From Sutterella sp. (lineage in GTDB: Bacteria > Pseudomonadota > Gammaproteobacteria > Burkholderiales > Burkholderiaceae_F), in NCBI GenBank assembly GCA_020025965.1, contig JAHHRG010000092.1, positions 1 to 5,019 on the forward strand: a stretch of DNA of 5,019 bases, written 5' to 3'. A model generated the notes under the pieces. That model made no database searches. It was not told the origin of the DNA and worked only from the letters and a program-made list of their open reading frames with translations. How positions within the stretch are numbered: position 1 is the first letter of the stretch; each line of letters opens with the position of its first letter. Shown here in pieces: positions 1 to 4,927 of the stretch. Made by a program: the position numbers and the translations under genes.

Positions 1-2
1 CT

Positions 3-143
3 TGGAAGGTGGCCTATGACGTTGCCAAGATCCAAGGGGTGCCGGCCTATGTCGTAAACGGGAAGTATCTCATCATGACCCAAGCCATTAAGAGCTTAAA
101 CGGCTTTGAAGACCTCGTTGTGATGCTCTCTAAGAAGGAGTAA
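3..143 (+). CDS. dsbL: DsbA-fold thiol:disulfide oxidoreductase, DsbL-like (C-terminal fragment, 5' end outside window)
   Basis: This frame is open from the window edge to a TAA at 141-143 and encodes 46 residues, the tail of a longer protein. The segment GVPAYVVNGKY is the cis-proline loop plus the following beta strand of the thioredoxin/DsbA fold, and the helical end (LNGFEDLVVMLSKKE) fits the last helix of DsbA-type proteins. DsbA-family proteins introduce disulfides into substrates in the periplasm; DsbL is the dedicated version paired with DsbI, with AssT as its known substrate. The gene ends 3 nt before the next start, and its last codons contain the ribosome binding site of that gene, so the two are almost certainly co-transcribed. 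The CXXC active site and signal peptide lie upstream of the window and cannot be checked. The DsbL assignment, rather than generic DsbA, rests mainly on the DsbI-like neighbour. Confidence 0.75.
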   Translation, partial: WKVAYDVAKIQGVPAYVVNGKYLIMTQAIKSLNGFEDLVVMLSKKE

Positions 144-146
144 CCG

Positions 147-779
147 ATGAAAGTCCCGTCTTGGTTAGAACCGCACTCCCGCTTTCTGTGGGCCTTGATG
201 GCGGTTTTGGCAGCCTCTTTAATTGTCTTGGCGCATAACGTCTTTCAGGTCTACTTATTCATGAAGCCCTGTGAGCAGTGCGTCTATATCCGAGCGGCCT
301 TTCTTGGGATTGCATTGGCGGGTTTAATTGCGCTCCCCTACCCGAGGGCCTTAATCCTGCGCCTTGTGGGTTACGTCCTGGCTGTGGCCTCTTCCATCTA
401 TGGGGTGATGTGCTCCTTGAAGTTGGCCCGCATTCACCATGCGGTGCACTCCACCGATATGGATGCGTTGTTTGGCCTTCAGGGGTGCTCGTTAGATCCC
501 AAGTATCCCTTTGGGATTCCCCTTCACGAGTGGGCCCCCGACTGGTTCCTCCCCACGGGGGACTGCGGCTATGAAAATAGCGAAGTCCCCGCCAACGTCG
601 TGTTGGATCCCGTACAGCGTTACTTAATTGAGATGTACGACAACGCGGGCGGCTGGTACTTGTGGCCGTCGGAGCACTTCCTCTCCATGGCCCAGTGTTG
701 CTTGATTGCCTTTGGTACGGCCCTGGTGATTCTGGCCCTCATGATGGTGCGTGATGTAGTCAACATGAGAAAAGCCTAA
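147..779 (+). CDS. dsbI: DsbB-family quinone-linked disulfide oxidase, DsbI type
   Basis: The protein is a 210-aa inner-membrane protein with four predicted membrane segments, at roughly residues 13-33, 48-64, 69-88 and 178-201. The first periplasmic loop carries the CXXC pair as CEQC (C42, C45), followed by R49 at the place of the quinone-contacting arginine of E. coli DsbB. The large second loop (about 90-177) carries C114 and C140, a 26-residue spacing equal to that of DsbB C104/C130. The family passes electrons from a DsbA-type partner to quinone. The context FMKPCEQCVYIR and the enlarged second loop match the DsbI subgroup rather than classic DsbB (about 176 aa). Extra cysteines C89, C184 and C185 lie in or near membrane segments and are probably not catalytic. 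An AAGGAG ribosome binding site (135-140) sits 6 nt before ATG 147, which fixes the start. A terminator follows 32 nt after the stop. An assT gene farther upstream is expected but not visible. Confidence 0.88.
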   Translation: MKVPSWLEPHSRFLWALMAVLAASLIVLAHNVFQVYLFMKPCEQCVYIRAAFLGIALAGLIALPYPRALILRLVGYVLAVASSIYGVMCSLKLARIHHAVHSTDMDALFGLQGCSLDPKYPFGIPLHEWAPDWFLPTGDCGYENSEVPANVVLDPVQRYLIEMYDNAGGWYLWPSEHFLSMAQCCLIAFGTALVILALMMVRDVVNMRKA

Positions 780-811
780 GAAGATAACGTTCTCCCCCTT
801 CTCCCCCTTCT

Positions 812-846
812 CCCCCGATGTCGATGGATGTCGGGGGATTTTGTTT
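812..846 (+). terminator. Rho-independent terminator of the dsbL-dsbI operon
   Basis: The 5' arm at 812-822 pairs with 827-837 as an 11-bp stem (CCCCCGA/TCGGGGG core, then two G-U pairs, U-A and C-G) closing a GATG loop. A T-rich tail (ATTTTGTTT) follows at 838-846. It lies just after the stop codon of the DsbI-type gene. It is preceded by a pure pyrimidine tract at 791-816 made of three near-perfect CTCCCCCTT units. A nearly identical second copy lies at 2473-2507. Confidence 0.85.
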
Positions 847-851
847 GGGGG

Positions 852-897
852 GCGGGTTACTTATCTGTCGCCGGGTGCATAAATTGTAGTTAAAACA
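852..897 (+). repeat. IS21-like element end: two 23-bp-period units, second one decayed
   Basis: The unit at 852-874 (GCGGGTTACTTATCTGTCGC...) resembles the GTGGGTYAATTTRCTGTCGC units at 4643 and 4861. A weaker unit starts exactly 23 bp later at 875 (GTGCATAAATT). Multiple short direct repeats with this period at the terminus are typical of IS21-family ends, where the transposase binds. It begins right against the dsbI terminator. Family naming is inference; the shared units are directly visible. No istA or istB gene is present in the window. The rest of the non-coding stretch 780-992 holds the terminator, this end, a 14-nt match to a further unit at 947-960, and the start of the IS256 element. 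Confidence 0.5.
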
Positions 898-937
898 AAG
901 AATTGAACCTTACACGCACCCCACTCCAACAGGTTCG

Positions 938-987
938 GAGGCGCCTTCACTTTCCTTTCGAGGGAGTGTCAGCAACTGCGGCGCCTC
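938..987. other. Inverted repeat GAGGCGCC/GGCGCCTC spanning the 3' end of the IS256 element
   Basis: GAGGCGCC (938-945) and GGCGCCTC (980-987) are perfect inverted 8-mers separated by 34 nt, which contain a smaller imperfect CACT...AGTG stem. On the minus strand this lies directly after the transposase stop codon and could stop its transcription or block read-through into it, but no clear T-run follows. It also straddles the proposed element boundary near 962, so it may equally be a chance product of insertion. Its role is uncertain. Confidence 0.35.
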
Positions 988-2249
988 TGGTTTTAATCCT
1001 GTAGAAAGCGGTCCTCATAATGAATTAGGAATTGCTGCATGGCCGCTGTCCACTTGGTAGACGGGCGTTTCCACGCTTCCGTGTGGCGCTTGATAGCCAT
1101 GAAAATCAGCTTCATAGCGGCCGTTACATTGGGGAATACAGCACGGGTTTTAATAACCTTTCTAATGTCTCGGTTCAGAGCTTCGATAGCATTCGTGGTG
1201 TAGATCAGAGCACGGATTTCAGGGGGATACTGGAAAAAGGGAATTACCTGTCCCCAGTTTCTCTCCCAGCTCTTGGCAATAACGGGATAGCGCTGGCCCA
1301 TGGGGGACTCCTTAAAGGCCTCTAAAGCTTCTAGCGCCGCATCGGCGTTAGCGGCTCGGTAGATGGTCTTTAAGCCCGCACAAACCGCCTTACGGTCCTT
1401 GTAGGAGACATAGGTCGTAGACGATCGGATAAGGTGCACGATACAGGTCTGGTGCAGGGTTTGCGGGAATACTGTCTCAATCGCATTCGTCATGCCGGTG
1501 AGGCCGTCTGTAACCGCAATCAGGATGTCCTTTACCCCGCGGTTACGCAGTTCATTAAAGACTTGTGCCCAAAAGCTAGCCCCCTCATTTTCTGCAATCC
1601 AAATACCCAAGACTTCGCGCGTACCATCGGTTTTAATGCCAATGCCGAGATTTACGGCCATGCTCTTGACGATGCCATCGCTGCGGATTTTGACGCGCAT
1701 AGCATCGAAGAAAGCCACCGGATACACGGTCGCTAAGGGGCGGTTTTGCCAGGCGTTAAGGTCTTCAATTACGGTATCCGTGACGCGGCTGATGTACTCA
1801 GCACTAACGCCTGCGCCGTACTGTTCCTGGAGAAAAGCACTGATGTCACGCGTGGACATGCCACGGGCATACATGGCGAGAATTTGTTCGTTGAAGCGAT
1901 CCAACGTGCGCTTGTTTTTACCGGCTTTGGTAGAGGAGGCATCGTCCTTTTCAGTACCGTCGTCAATGGGCTTTTTGCCATCGAGGTGCTGTTCCATCTC
2001 GGCCTTGAGCATGGACTCAATCAGGTACTTCGACATCTCACGGAGCATGTCGTTAACGCCGTCTCGGTAGGCGTCTTCGCCCTTGGAGAGGTTGTTCTTT
2101 ACGTACTCGTTAGCAAACTGCTGGAGCGGGGAATCGGCCTTTTGGCTACGTCGCTTACGACGGACAATGGGTTTGTTCTTCGGTGTGTTCATATGGATTG
2201 CCTCCTGGGGCGTATGTTAATCCATAGACACAAAAATCGTTACAGCCTC
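962..2249 (-). mobile_element. IS256-family insertion sequence with degenerate ends
   Basis: The element contains one transposase gene on the minus strand. The ends were placed by comparison with a lone end at 4758-4782. The inner part of that end (TAGACACAAAA) is identical to 2225-2235, just upstream of the transposase start. Its outer part, read in reverse complement (GGGAGTGTCAG), is identical to 962-972 just beyond the transposase stop. This gives an element of about 1.29 kb, normal for IS256. The two ends of this copy match each other only moderately. I see no 8-9 bp target duplication (flanks CCTTTCGA and GTATGTTG), so either the boundaries are a few bases off or the copy is old or rearranged. 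The left flank (TCACTTTCCTTTCG, 947-960) nearly matches an IS21-like end unit, suggesting insertion into such an end. Confidence 0.6.
993..2192 (-). CDS. IS256-family (Mutator-type) transposase
   Basis: The 399-aa protein is a DDE transposase of the Transposase_mut family. The visible catalytic triad is D163 (FFDAMRVKI), D229 (VTDGLTGM) and E337 (YTTNAIEALNR), with the conserved C250-x2-H253 between the second D and E. Other family blocks are YARGMSTRDI (108-117), VLGIWIAENEGASFW (194-208) and YVSYKDRKAV (261-270). The start is supported by AGGAGG on the minus strand (2206-2201), 8 nt before the ATG. The N terminus is basic (PIVRRKRRSQK). An oddity is that between EQHLD (67-71) and TLDRFNEQIL (96-105) there are only about 25 mostly charged residues. 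The conserved RNG...K / PRDR-x-G-x-F-x-P block normally found there is absent. Reading frame and catalytic residues are otherwise intact, so it may still be expressed; activity is uncertain. Confidence 0.93.
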   Translation of the reverse strand: MNTPKNKPIVRRKRRSQKADSPLQQFANEYVKNNLSKGEDAYRDGVNDMLREMSKYLIESMLKAEMEQHLDGKKPIDDGTEKDDASSTKAGKNKRTLDRFNEQILAMYARGMSTRDISAFLQEQYGAGVSAEYISRVTDTVIEDLNAWQNRPLATVYPVAFFDAMRVKIRSDGIVKSMAVNLGIGIKTDGTREVLGIWIAENEGASFWAQVFNELRNRGVKDILIAVTDGLTGMTNAIETVFPQTLHQTCIVHLIRSSTTYVSYKDRKAVCAGLKTIYRAANADAALEALEAFKESPMGQRYPVIAKSWERNWGQVIPFFQYPPEIRALIYTTNAIEALNRDIRKVIKTRAVFPNVTAAMKLIFMAIKRHTEAWKRPSTKWTAAMQQFLIHYEDRFLQD

Positions 2250-2357
2250 GTATGTTGCGCACAGTGAGGGCGCTACGAAAGTCGCTTTTTTGTATCTCGT
2301 GAATCGAGTATATCGTGTTGTTGGCCGTTACTCAGAAGGCGGTGGCGAGCGTTGGGT

Positions 2358-2399
2358 GACAAAGAACTCTCACACTAGAAGGATAGCATTTGCCCCACC
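2358..2399 (-). repeat. Degenerate inverted IS21-like end (two units)
   Basis: GACAAAGAACTCTCACACT (2358-2376) resembles GACAATAAGAACTGTCCACT in the right-edge array, with small gaps. The next stretch, 2381-2399, reads GGTGGGGCAAATGCTATCC in reverse complement, and 10 of its first 12 bases match the GGTGGGTCAATT terminus at 4860. It is therefore an inverted counterpart to the end at 852-897, and the IS256 element lies between them. The match is imperfect and the call tentative. The rest of the 500-base non-coding stretch 2193-2692 holds the IS256 end, the AACGCAGT pair, an orphan terminator and a candidate promoter; 2250-2357 shows nothing I can name. Confidence 0.4.
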
Positions 2400-2415
2400 G
2401 CCAAAGTGAGTGTCT

Positions 2416-2459
2416 AACGCAGTAAGAAAGTGCACAGCAAACGCAGTCTAAAATGCACA
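2416..2459 (+). repeat. AACGCAGT-type repeat pair, left flank of the restriction gene
   Basis: Two units lie at 2416-2436 and 2440-2459, 24 bp apart. Each starts AACGCAGT and ends TGCACA with AAARTG in between. The same unit recurs at 4620, 4814 and 4838, always in the same orientation. The outer unit ends in CA at the point where similarity to the other copies stops. Read from the other strand this gives a TGTGCA... terminus, in keeping with the 5'-TG...CA-3' ends of IS21-type elements. No transposase gene can be assigned to it. Confidence 0.6.
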
Positions 2460-2472
2460 CCCTCTTCTTTCT

Positions 2473-2507
2473 CCCCCGATGTCGATGGATATCGGGGGAT
2501 TTTGTTT
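2473..2507 (+). terminator. Orphan copy of the dsbI terminator, upstream of the restriction gene
   Basis: Positions 2469-2512 match 808-851 at 43 of 44 bases, including the hairpin, loop and T-tail. The only difference (A2491 for G830) turns a U-G pair into U-A and so strengthens the stem, 2473-2483 with 2488-2498. No plus-strand gene ends just before it. It would stop read-through from the mobile debris into the downstream gene. It may be the footprint of a recombination or duplication that brought in the downstream gene. Confidence 0.75.
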
Positions 2508-2582
2508 GGGGGCAATCAAATTAATCTTTTACACCGAAGGGTTCCTCCTGAACTCCAGGGCGCAAAAGGGACATTATGATTT

Positions 2583-2612
2583 TTGCATGAGAGCGTTCGG
2601 GATCTATATAAG
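2583..2612 (+). promoter_or_regulatory. Candidate sigma-70 promoter of the restriction gene
   Basis: TTGCAT (2583-2588) is a possible -35 box. TATATA (2605-2610, 16-nt spacer) or TATAAG (2607-2612, 18-nt spacer) is a possible -10 box. It lies between the orphan terminator and the start codon and would give a leader of about 70-75 nt. A GTTC-CTCCT-GAAC inverted repeat sits upstream at 2541-2553 and could be an operator, but this is unsupported beyond symmetry. Confidence 0.4.
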
Positions 2613-2692
2613 GGCTGATATACTTCGAAGATCAACCCTCTAAAAGTCCCCTTAGGGATCACTTCGCAACCATCAACCAATCGGATCAAACG

Positions 2693-4567
2693 ATGTCCAT
2701 CGAATGTAAAACCCGAAGCATCTACGACTTGAGCGAAAATCTTGGTGATTATTCGTTTTATATCCCTACATTTCAACGTGCTTACGTGTGGGGCAAAACG
2801 CAAATTGACGAAATGTTCGATGACTTTATGAATGATTCGAACGAATACGATCCGGATTTGCTGGTCAACGAAAATGATCAGTACTTAATGGGCAACGTCG
2901 TCATCGTAAATTTAAAACACGATGACAAATGGAACATTGTCGATGGGCAACAGCGTTTGACGACCTTCACGATGATTGCTCGCCAACTTGAACAGCGTCT
3001 GAAAAAATTGACTGACGCTGCTGAGGCCACCAATTGGCTTGAAGAAATTGACGCAGGCAAGGTTTTAAAAAATAAGCCCGAGAGCCTCGGCTCTTATCAC
3101 CCGCGCAAATTAAATCAAGTCGAGGACTACATTCCTAAACTTCGCAGTTTTTATCTGTTGAAAAACGGCAAGCCGCGTCTGACCTACGAAGACGCCCCAG
3201 AGTTAGAGGAGCAATATCAGGGATTCATGCGCGGGGACAAGCCGAAGGTATCTAAGAAGACAAAGCTTAAGGATGCCTGGGCCCGAATTAGCCTTCGTCT
3301 CGACGAGATCACTCGTGAAGGATATTTGCATCTCTTCTGCAAGTACTTCATGCGTAAGGTAACGCTCATCATGACGATGACCGACGATTGGGGAAAGGCT
3401 TATCAAACGTTCGAAGTGCTGAACGTTCGCGGTGTCGAGCTTAATGCGCACGATTTGATCAAAGGCTTGTTGCTCTCGTTATTGAACTCCAACAATGCAA
3501 TTAAAGGGGATGTTGATGCTTTTAATTACTATTGGAATGAATTAACCCAGTTGCTTCAAGAAAAAGAAATTGTCAATTTCTTGCGTTATTTCTATCAGGC
3601 AACCAAAGGTGAGTCGTATACCAAGATCAATTTATACTCTCAAATCAGCAGAAATATTCGCGAGCGCACTCACAGTGCAGAGGATGCCGTCAAAGTAGTT
3701 CTGGACACCGTAAGGGAATACAATACCTACGCCACCCTCTTCATCGAATTAATGGATGCGCAGCCTAACGACGCATTTAAAACCGACGAGGATTTGAAAA
3801 ACCTTCGCGTTTTGAATTACCTTGGAGTCAAGCAATTGTTTGCCATCTTAATGGCTACAAAAGACGAAAGCCCTGCCAAAAAGTCGCGAATTTTGGACAT
3901 GGTCGTTCGTTGTGCAATTGCCTACCAAGGCACTGGCGTGCATCCGAACAAGATTGAGTCCGGCATGAAGAAGCTTCTTCGCGAATACGTTCCGAATAAA
4001 GCCGATCCCGACGCATTCGAGACGTTGTATCAACGTTTAAAAGCCGAACATTGCGACGATAAGATCGAAACGCTCAAGAGCAACTTCATGAACAACGTTT
4101 TGGAAGACAAACACCAAAAAGTGTTCCGCGCCATTGAGCAATACGTTTTCGATATTAATACAAACTTGGATGACTGCTCCATCGAGCACATCATGCCGCA
4201 GACGCCCAATAAGAATGTCTCGTTGGCGGATGAAGGGTTCCAAACGGACAGTGAACGTGAGAGCGCTTTAAATCGAGCAGGCAACCTCTTGATTCTTGAA
4301 AAATCGCGCAATTCAGCCATTGGCAACAAGGGCTATAGCGATAAGTTAGATACCTACAAGACCTCTGACATCTATTTGACCAAAATTAGTAACGGTGGCT
4401 ACGCACCTGAAGTTGCGAAGATTGGCAAACTTGTTGAAGAAGCCAAAGGCTTCTTTGCTGAAGATGAAGCCTTTAAGAACCATTGTTGGACGCTTGAGGC
4501 CATCAACAAGCGTAGTGAGCAATATGCGAATTACTTCGAGCATGTCTTGACCAAGCCTAGGAAATAA
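2693..4567 (+). CDS. DUF262-DUF1524 protein, single-chain GmrSD-like (type IV restriction) endonuclease
   Basis: The protein has 624 aa. The N-terminal DUF262 domain shows IPTFQRAYVW (24-33), YLMGNVVI (64-71) and the nucleotide-binding/hydrolysis signature IVDGQQRLTT (82-91). FEVLNVRGVEL...DLIK (240-257) is another family hallmark. A long helical middle region follows. The C-terminal DUF1524 HNH-type nuclease shows H499-x2-P502 (EHIMPQT), N527-RA-GNLLIL (530-535) and N540...N545-K546. Known GmrSD proteins use NTP hydrolysis to cut modified, for example glucosylated, phage DNA; related two-domain proteins occur in BREX and phosphorothioate-linked defence. All key residues are present, so activity is plausible; the substrate is unknown. 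ATG 2693 is the first usable start after an in-frame TAA at 2609. No proper Shine-Dalgarno is visible (only GGAT about 6 nt upstream), so translation may be weak or conditional. It stands alone, with a terminator on each side and repeats outside them, which suggests acquired cargo. Confidence 0.88.
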   Translation: MSIECKTRSIYDLSENLGDYSFYIPTFQRAYVWGKTQIDEMFDDFMNDSNEYDPDLLVNENDQYLMGNVVIVNLKHDDKWNIVDGQQRLTTFTMIARQLEQRLKKLTDAAEATNWLEEIDAGKVLKNKPESLGSYHPRKLNQVEDYIPKLRSFYLLKNGKPRLTYEDAPELEEQYQGFMRGDKPKVSKKTKLKDAWARISLRLDEITREGYLHLFCKYFMRKVTLIMTMTDDWGKAYQTFEVLNVRGVELNAHDLIKGLLLSLLNSNNAIKGDVDAFNYYWNELTQLLQEKEIVNFLRYFYQATKGESYTKINLYSQISRNIRERTHSAEDAVKVVLDTVREYNTYATLFIELMDAQPNDAFKTDEDLKNLRVLNYLGVKQLFAILMATKDESPAKKSRILDMVVRCAIAYQGTGVHPNKIESGMKKLLREYVPNKADPDAFETLYQRLKAEHCDDKIETLKSNFMNNVLEDKHQKVFRAIEQYVFDINTNLDDCSIEHIMPQTPNKNVSLADEGFQTDSERESALNRAGNLLILEKSRNSAIGNKGYSDKLDTYKTSDIYLTKISNGGYAPEVAKIGKLVEEAKGFFAEDEAFKNHCWTLEAINKRSEQYANYFEHVLTKPRK

Positions 4568-4573
4568 CCCAGG

Positions 4574-4609
4574 ATCCCCGATGCCCCTCAGGTGTCGGGG
4601 ATTTCTTTT
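4574..4609 (+). terminator. Rho-independent terminator of the restriction gene
   Basis: 4576-4585 pairs with 4591-4600 (CCCCGATGCC with GGTGTCGGGG, two G-U pairs) around a CCTCA loop. The stem can be extended by A-T pairs to 4574 and 4602, and ATTTCTTTT follows. It begins 8 nt after the TAA. The CCCCGATG...TCGGGGATTT core is shared with the terminators at 812 and 2473. Confidence 0.85.
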
Positions 4610-4619
4610 GGGCCGCCAA

Positions 4620-4704
4620 AACGCAGTGAGAAAGTGCACAGGGTGGGTTAATTTGCTGTCGCTCAGTGGGTCACTTTCCTGTCGCGACGCCCTGAATCCC
4701 TTGG
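4620..4704 (+). repeat. 85-bp direct repeat, copy 1 (AACGCAGT unit, GGG, two 23-bp units)
   Basis: This segment matches 4838-4922 at 77 of 85 positions without gaps. It consists of one AACGCAGT...TGCACA unit (4620-4640), a GGG joint (4641-4643), and two GTGGGT units (4643-4665 and 4666-4688) exactly 23 bp apart, then a CCCTGAA..CCCTTGG tail. The copies start 218 bp apart, and weaker similarity continues beyond 4704/4922. The whole non-coding block 4620-5019 is therefore a tandem repeat with indels, and no coding potential is seen in it. Confidence 0.8.
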
Positions 4705-4810
4705 CACCCCAGGAACGACGAAGAGTTGACCACTTCCGTAGCTCCCTAGATTTGCCCTAGACACAAAATTTCTGACACTCCCACTTGCGACAATAAAACG
4801 GTCCACCCCA
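4642..4810. mobile_element. Possible transposase-less mini-element with IS21-like inverted ends
   Basis: The left terminus (4642-4662, GGTGGG...CTGTCGC) and the reverse complement of 4787-4807 (GGTGG...TTGTCGC) agree at 14 of 21 positions ungapped; the left terminus of the sister copy at 4860-4880 gives 16 of 21. Sub-terminal units occur on both sides, GTGGGTCACTTTCCTG at 4666 and a degenerate CCACTTCCG unit at 4730-4738. The interior is only about 120 bp and codes for nothing. This is the architecture of a MITE or internally deleted IS21-type relic. Confidence 0.45.
4758..4782. repeat. Solitary IS256-type end
   Basis: TAGACACAAAA (4758-4768) is identical to 2225-2235 beside the transposase start. 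CTGACACTCCC (4772-4782) is the exact reverse complement of 962-972 at the other end of the IS256 element. It therefore looks like one complete terminal repeat of a related IS256 element, left without a transposase between two CCACTT units. It is probably a deletion scar. Confidence 0.55.
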
Positions 4811-4813
4811 CAA

Positions 4814-4858
4814 AACGCAGTCTAAAAGTGCGCAGCTAACGCAGTGAGAAAATGCACA
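4814..4858 (+). repeat. AACGCAGT-type repeat pair, right of the restriction gene
   Basis: Units at 4814-4834 and 4838-4858 are spaced 24 bp, as in the pair at 2416-2459. The second unit ends in CA (4857-4858), followed by GGG and a TGGGTCAATTT terminus at 4862. Two IS21-type ends thus abut with a 3-bp gap. Confidence 0.6.
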
Positions 4859-4922
4859 GGGTGGGTCAATTTACTGTCGCCCGGTGGGTCACTTTCCTGT
4901 CGCATCGCCCTGAAACCCTTGG
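4838..4922 (+). repeat. 85-bp direct repeat, copy 2
   Basis: This is the counterpart of 4620-4704 with 8 mismatches. It contains the AACGCAGT unit (4838-4858) and GTGGGT units at 4861-4883 and 4884-4906, again exactly 23 bp apart. Similarity continues more loosely into the right-edge array. Confidence 0.8.
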
Positions 4923-4927
4923 TGTGG

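Noticed and set aside
278..574. Alternative-frame ORF inside the DsbI-type gene
   Set aside because: It is fully nested in a gene with all family cysteines and membrane segments. Its composition looks like a frame shadow.
962..2249. 8-9 bp target-site duplication around the IS256 element
   Set aside because: The 8 bases on either side of the proposed boundaries do not match, nor do small shifts of the boundary that I tried.
1032..2267. Several plus-strand open frames (1032-1325, 1434-1736, 1492-2070, 1746-2267)
   Set aside because: They lie opposite the transposase gene, whose motifs and ribosome binding site are clear, and they show no recognisable protein features.
2612..2692. Upstream extension of the restriction protein (frame stays open back to 2612)
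   Set aside because: No ATG, GTG or TTG occurs in that stretch, only a CTG at 2615, and the ATG at 2693 is followed by a typical DUF262 N terminus.
4030..4639. Minus-strand open frames opposite the end of the restriction gene
   Set aside because: They are antisense to the conserved HNH domain, lack convincing start signals, and the longest crosses the terminator at 4574-4609.
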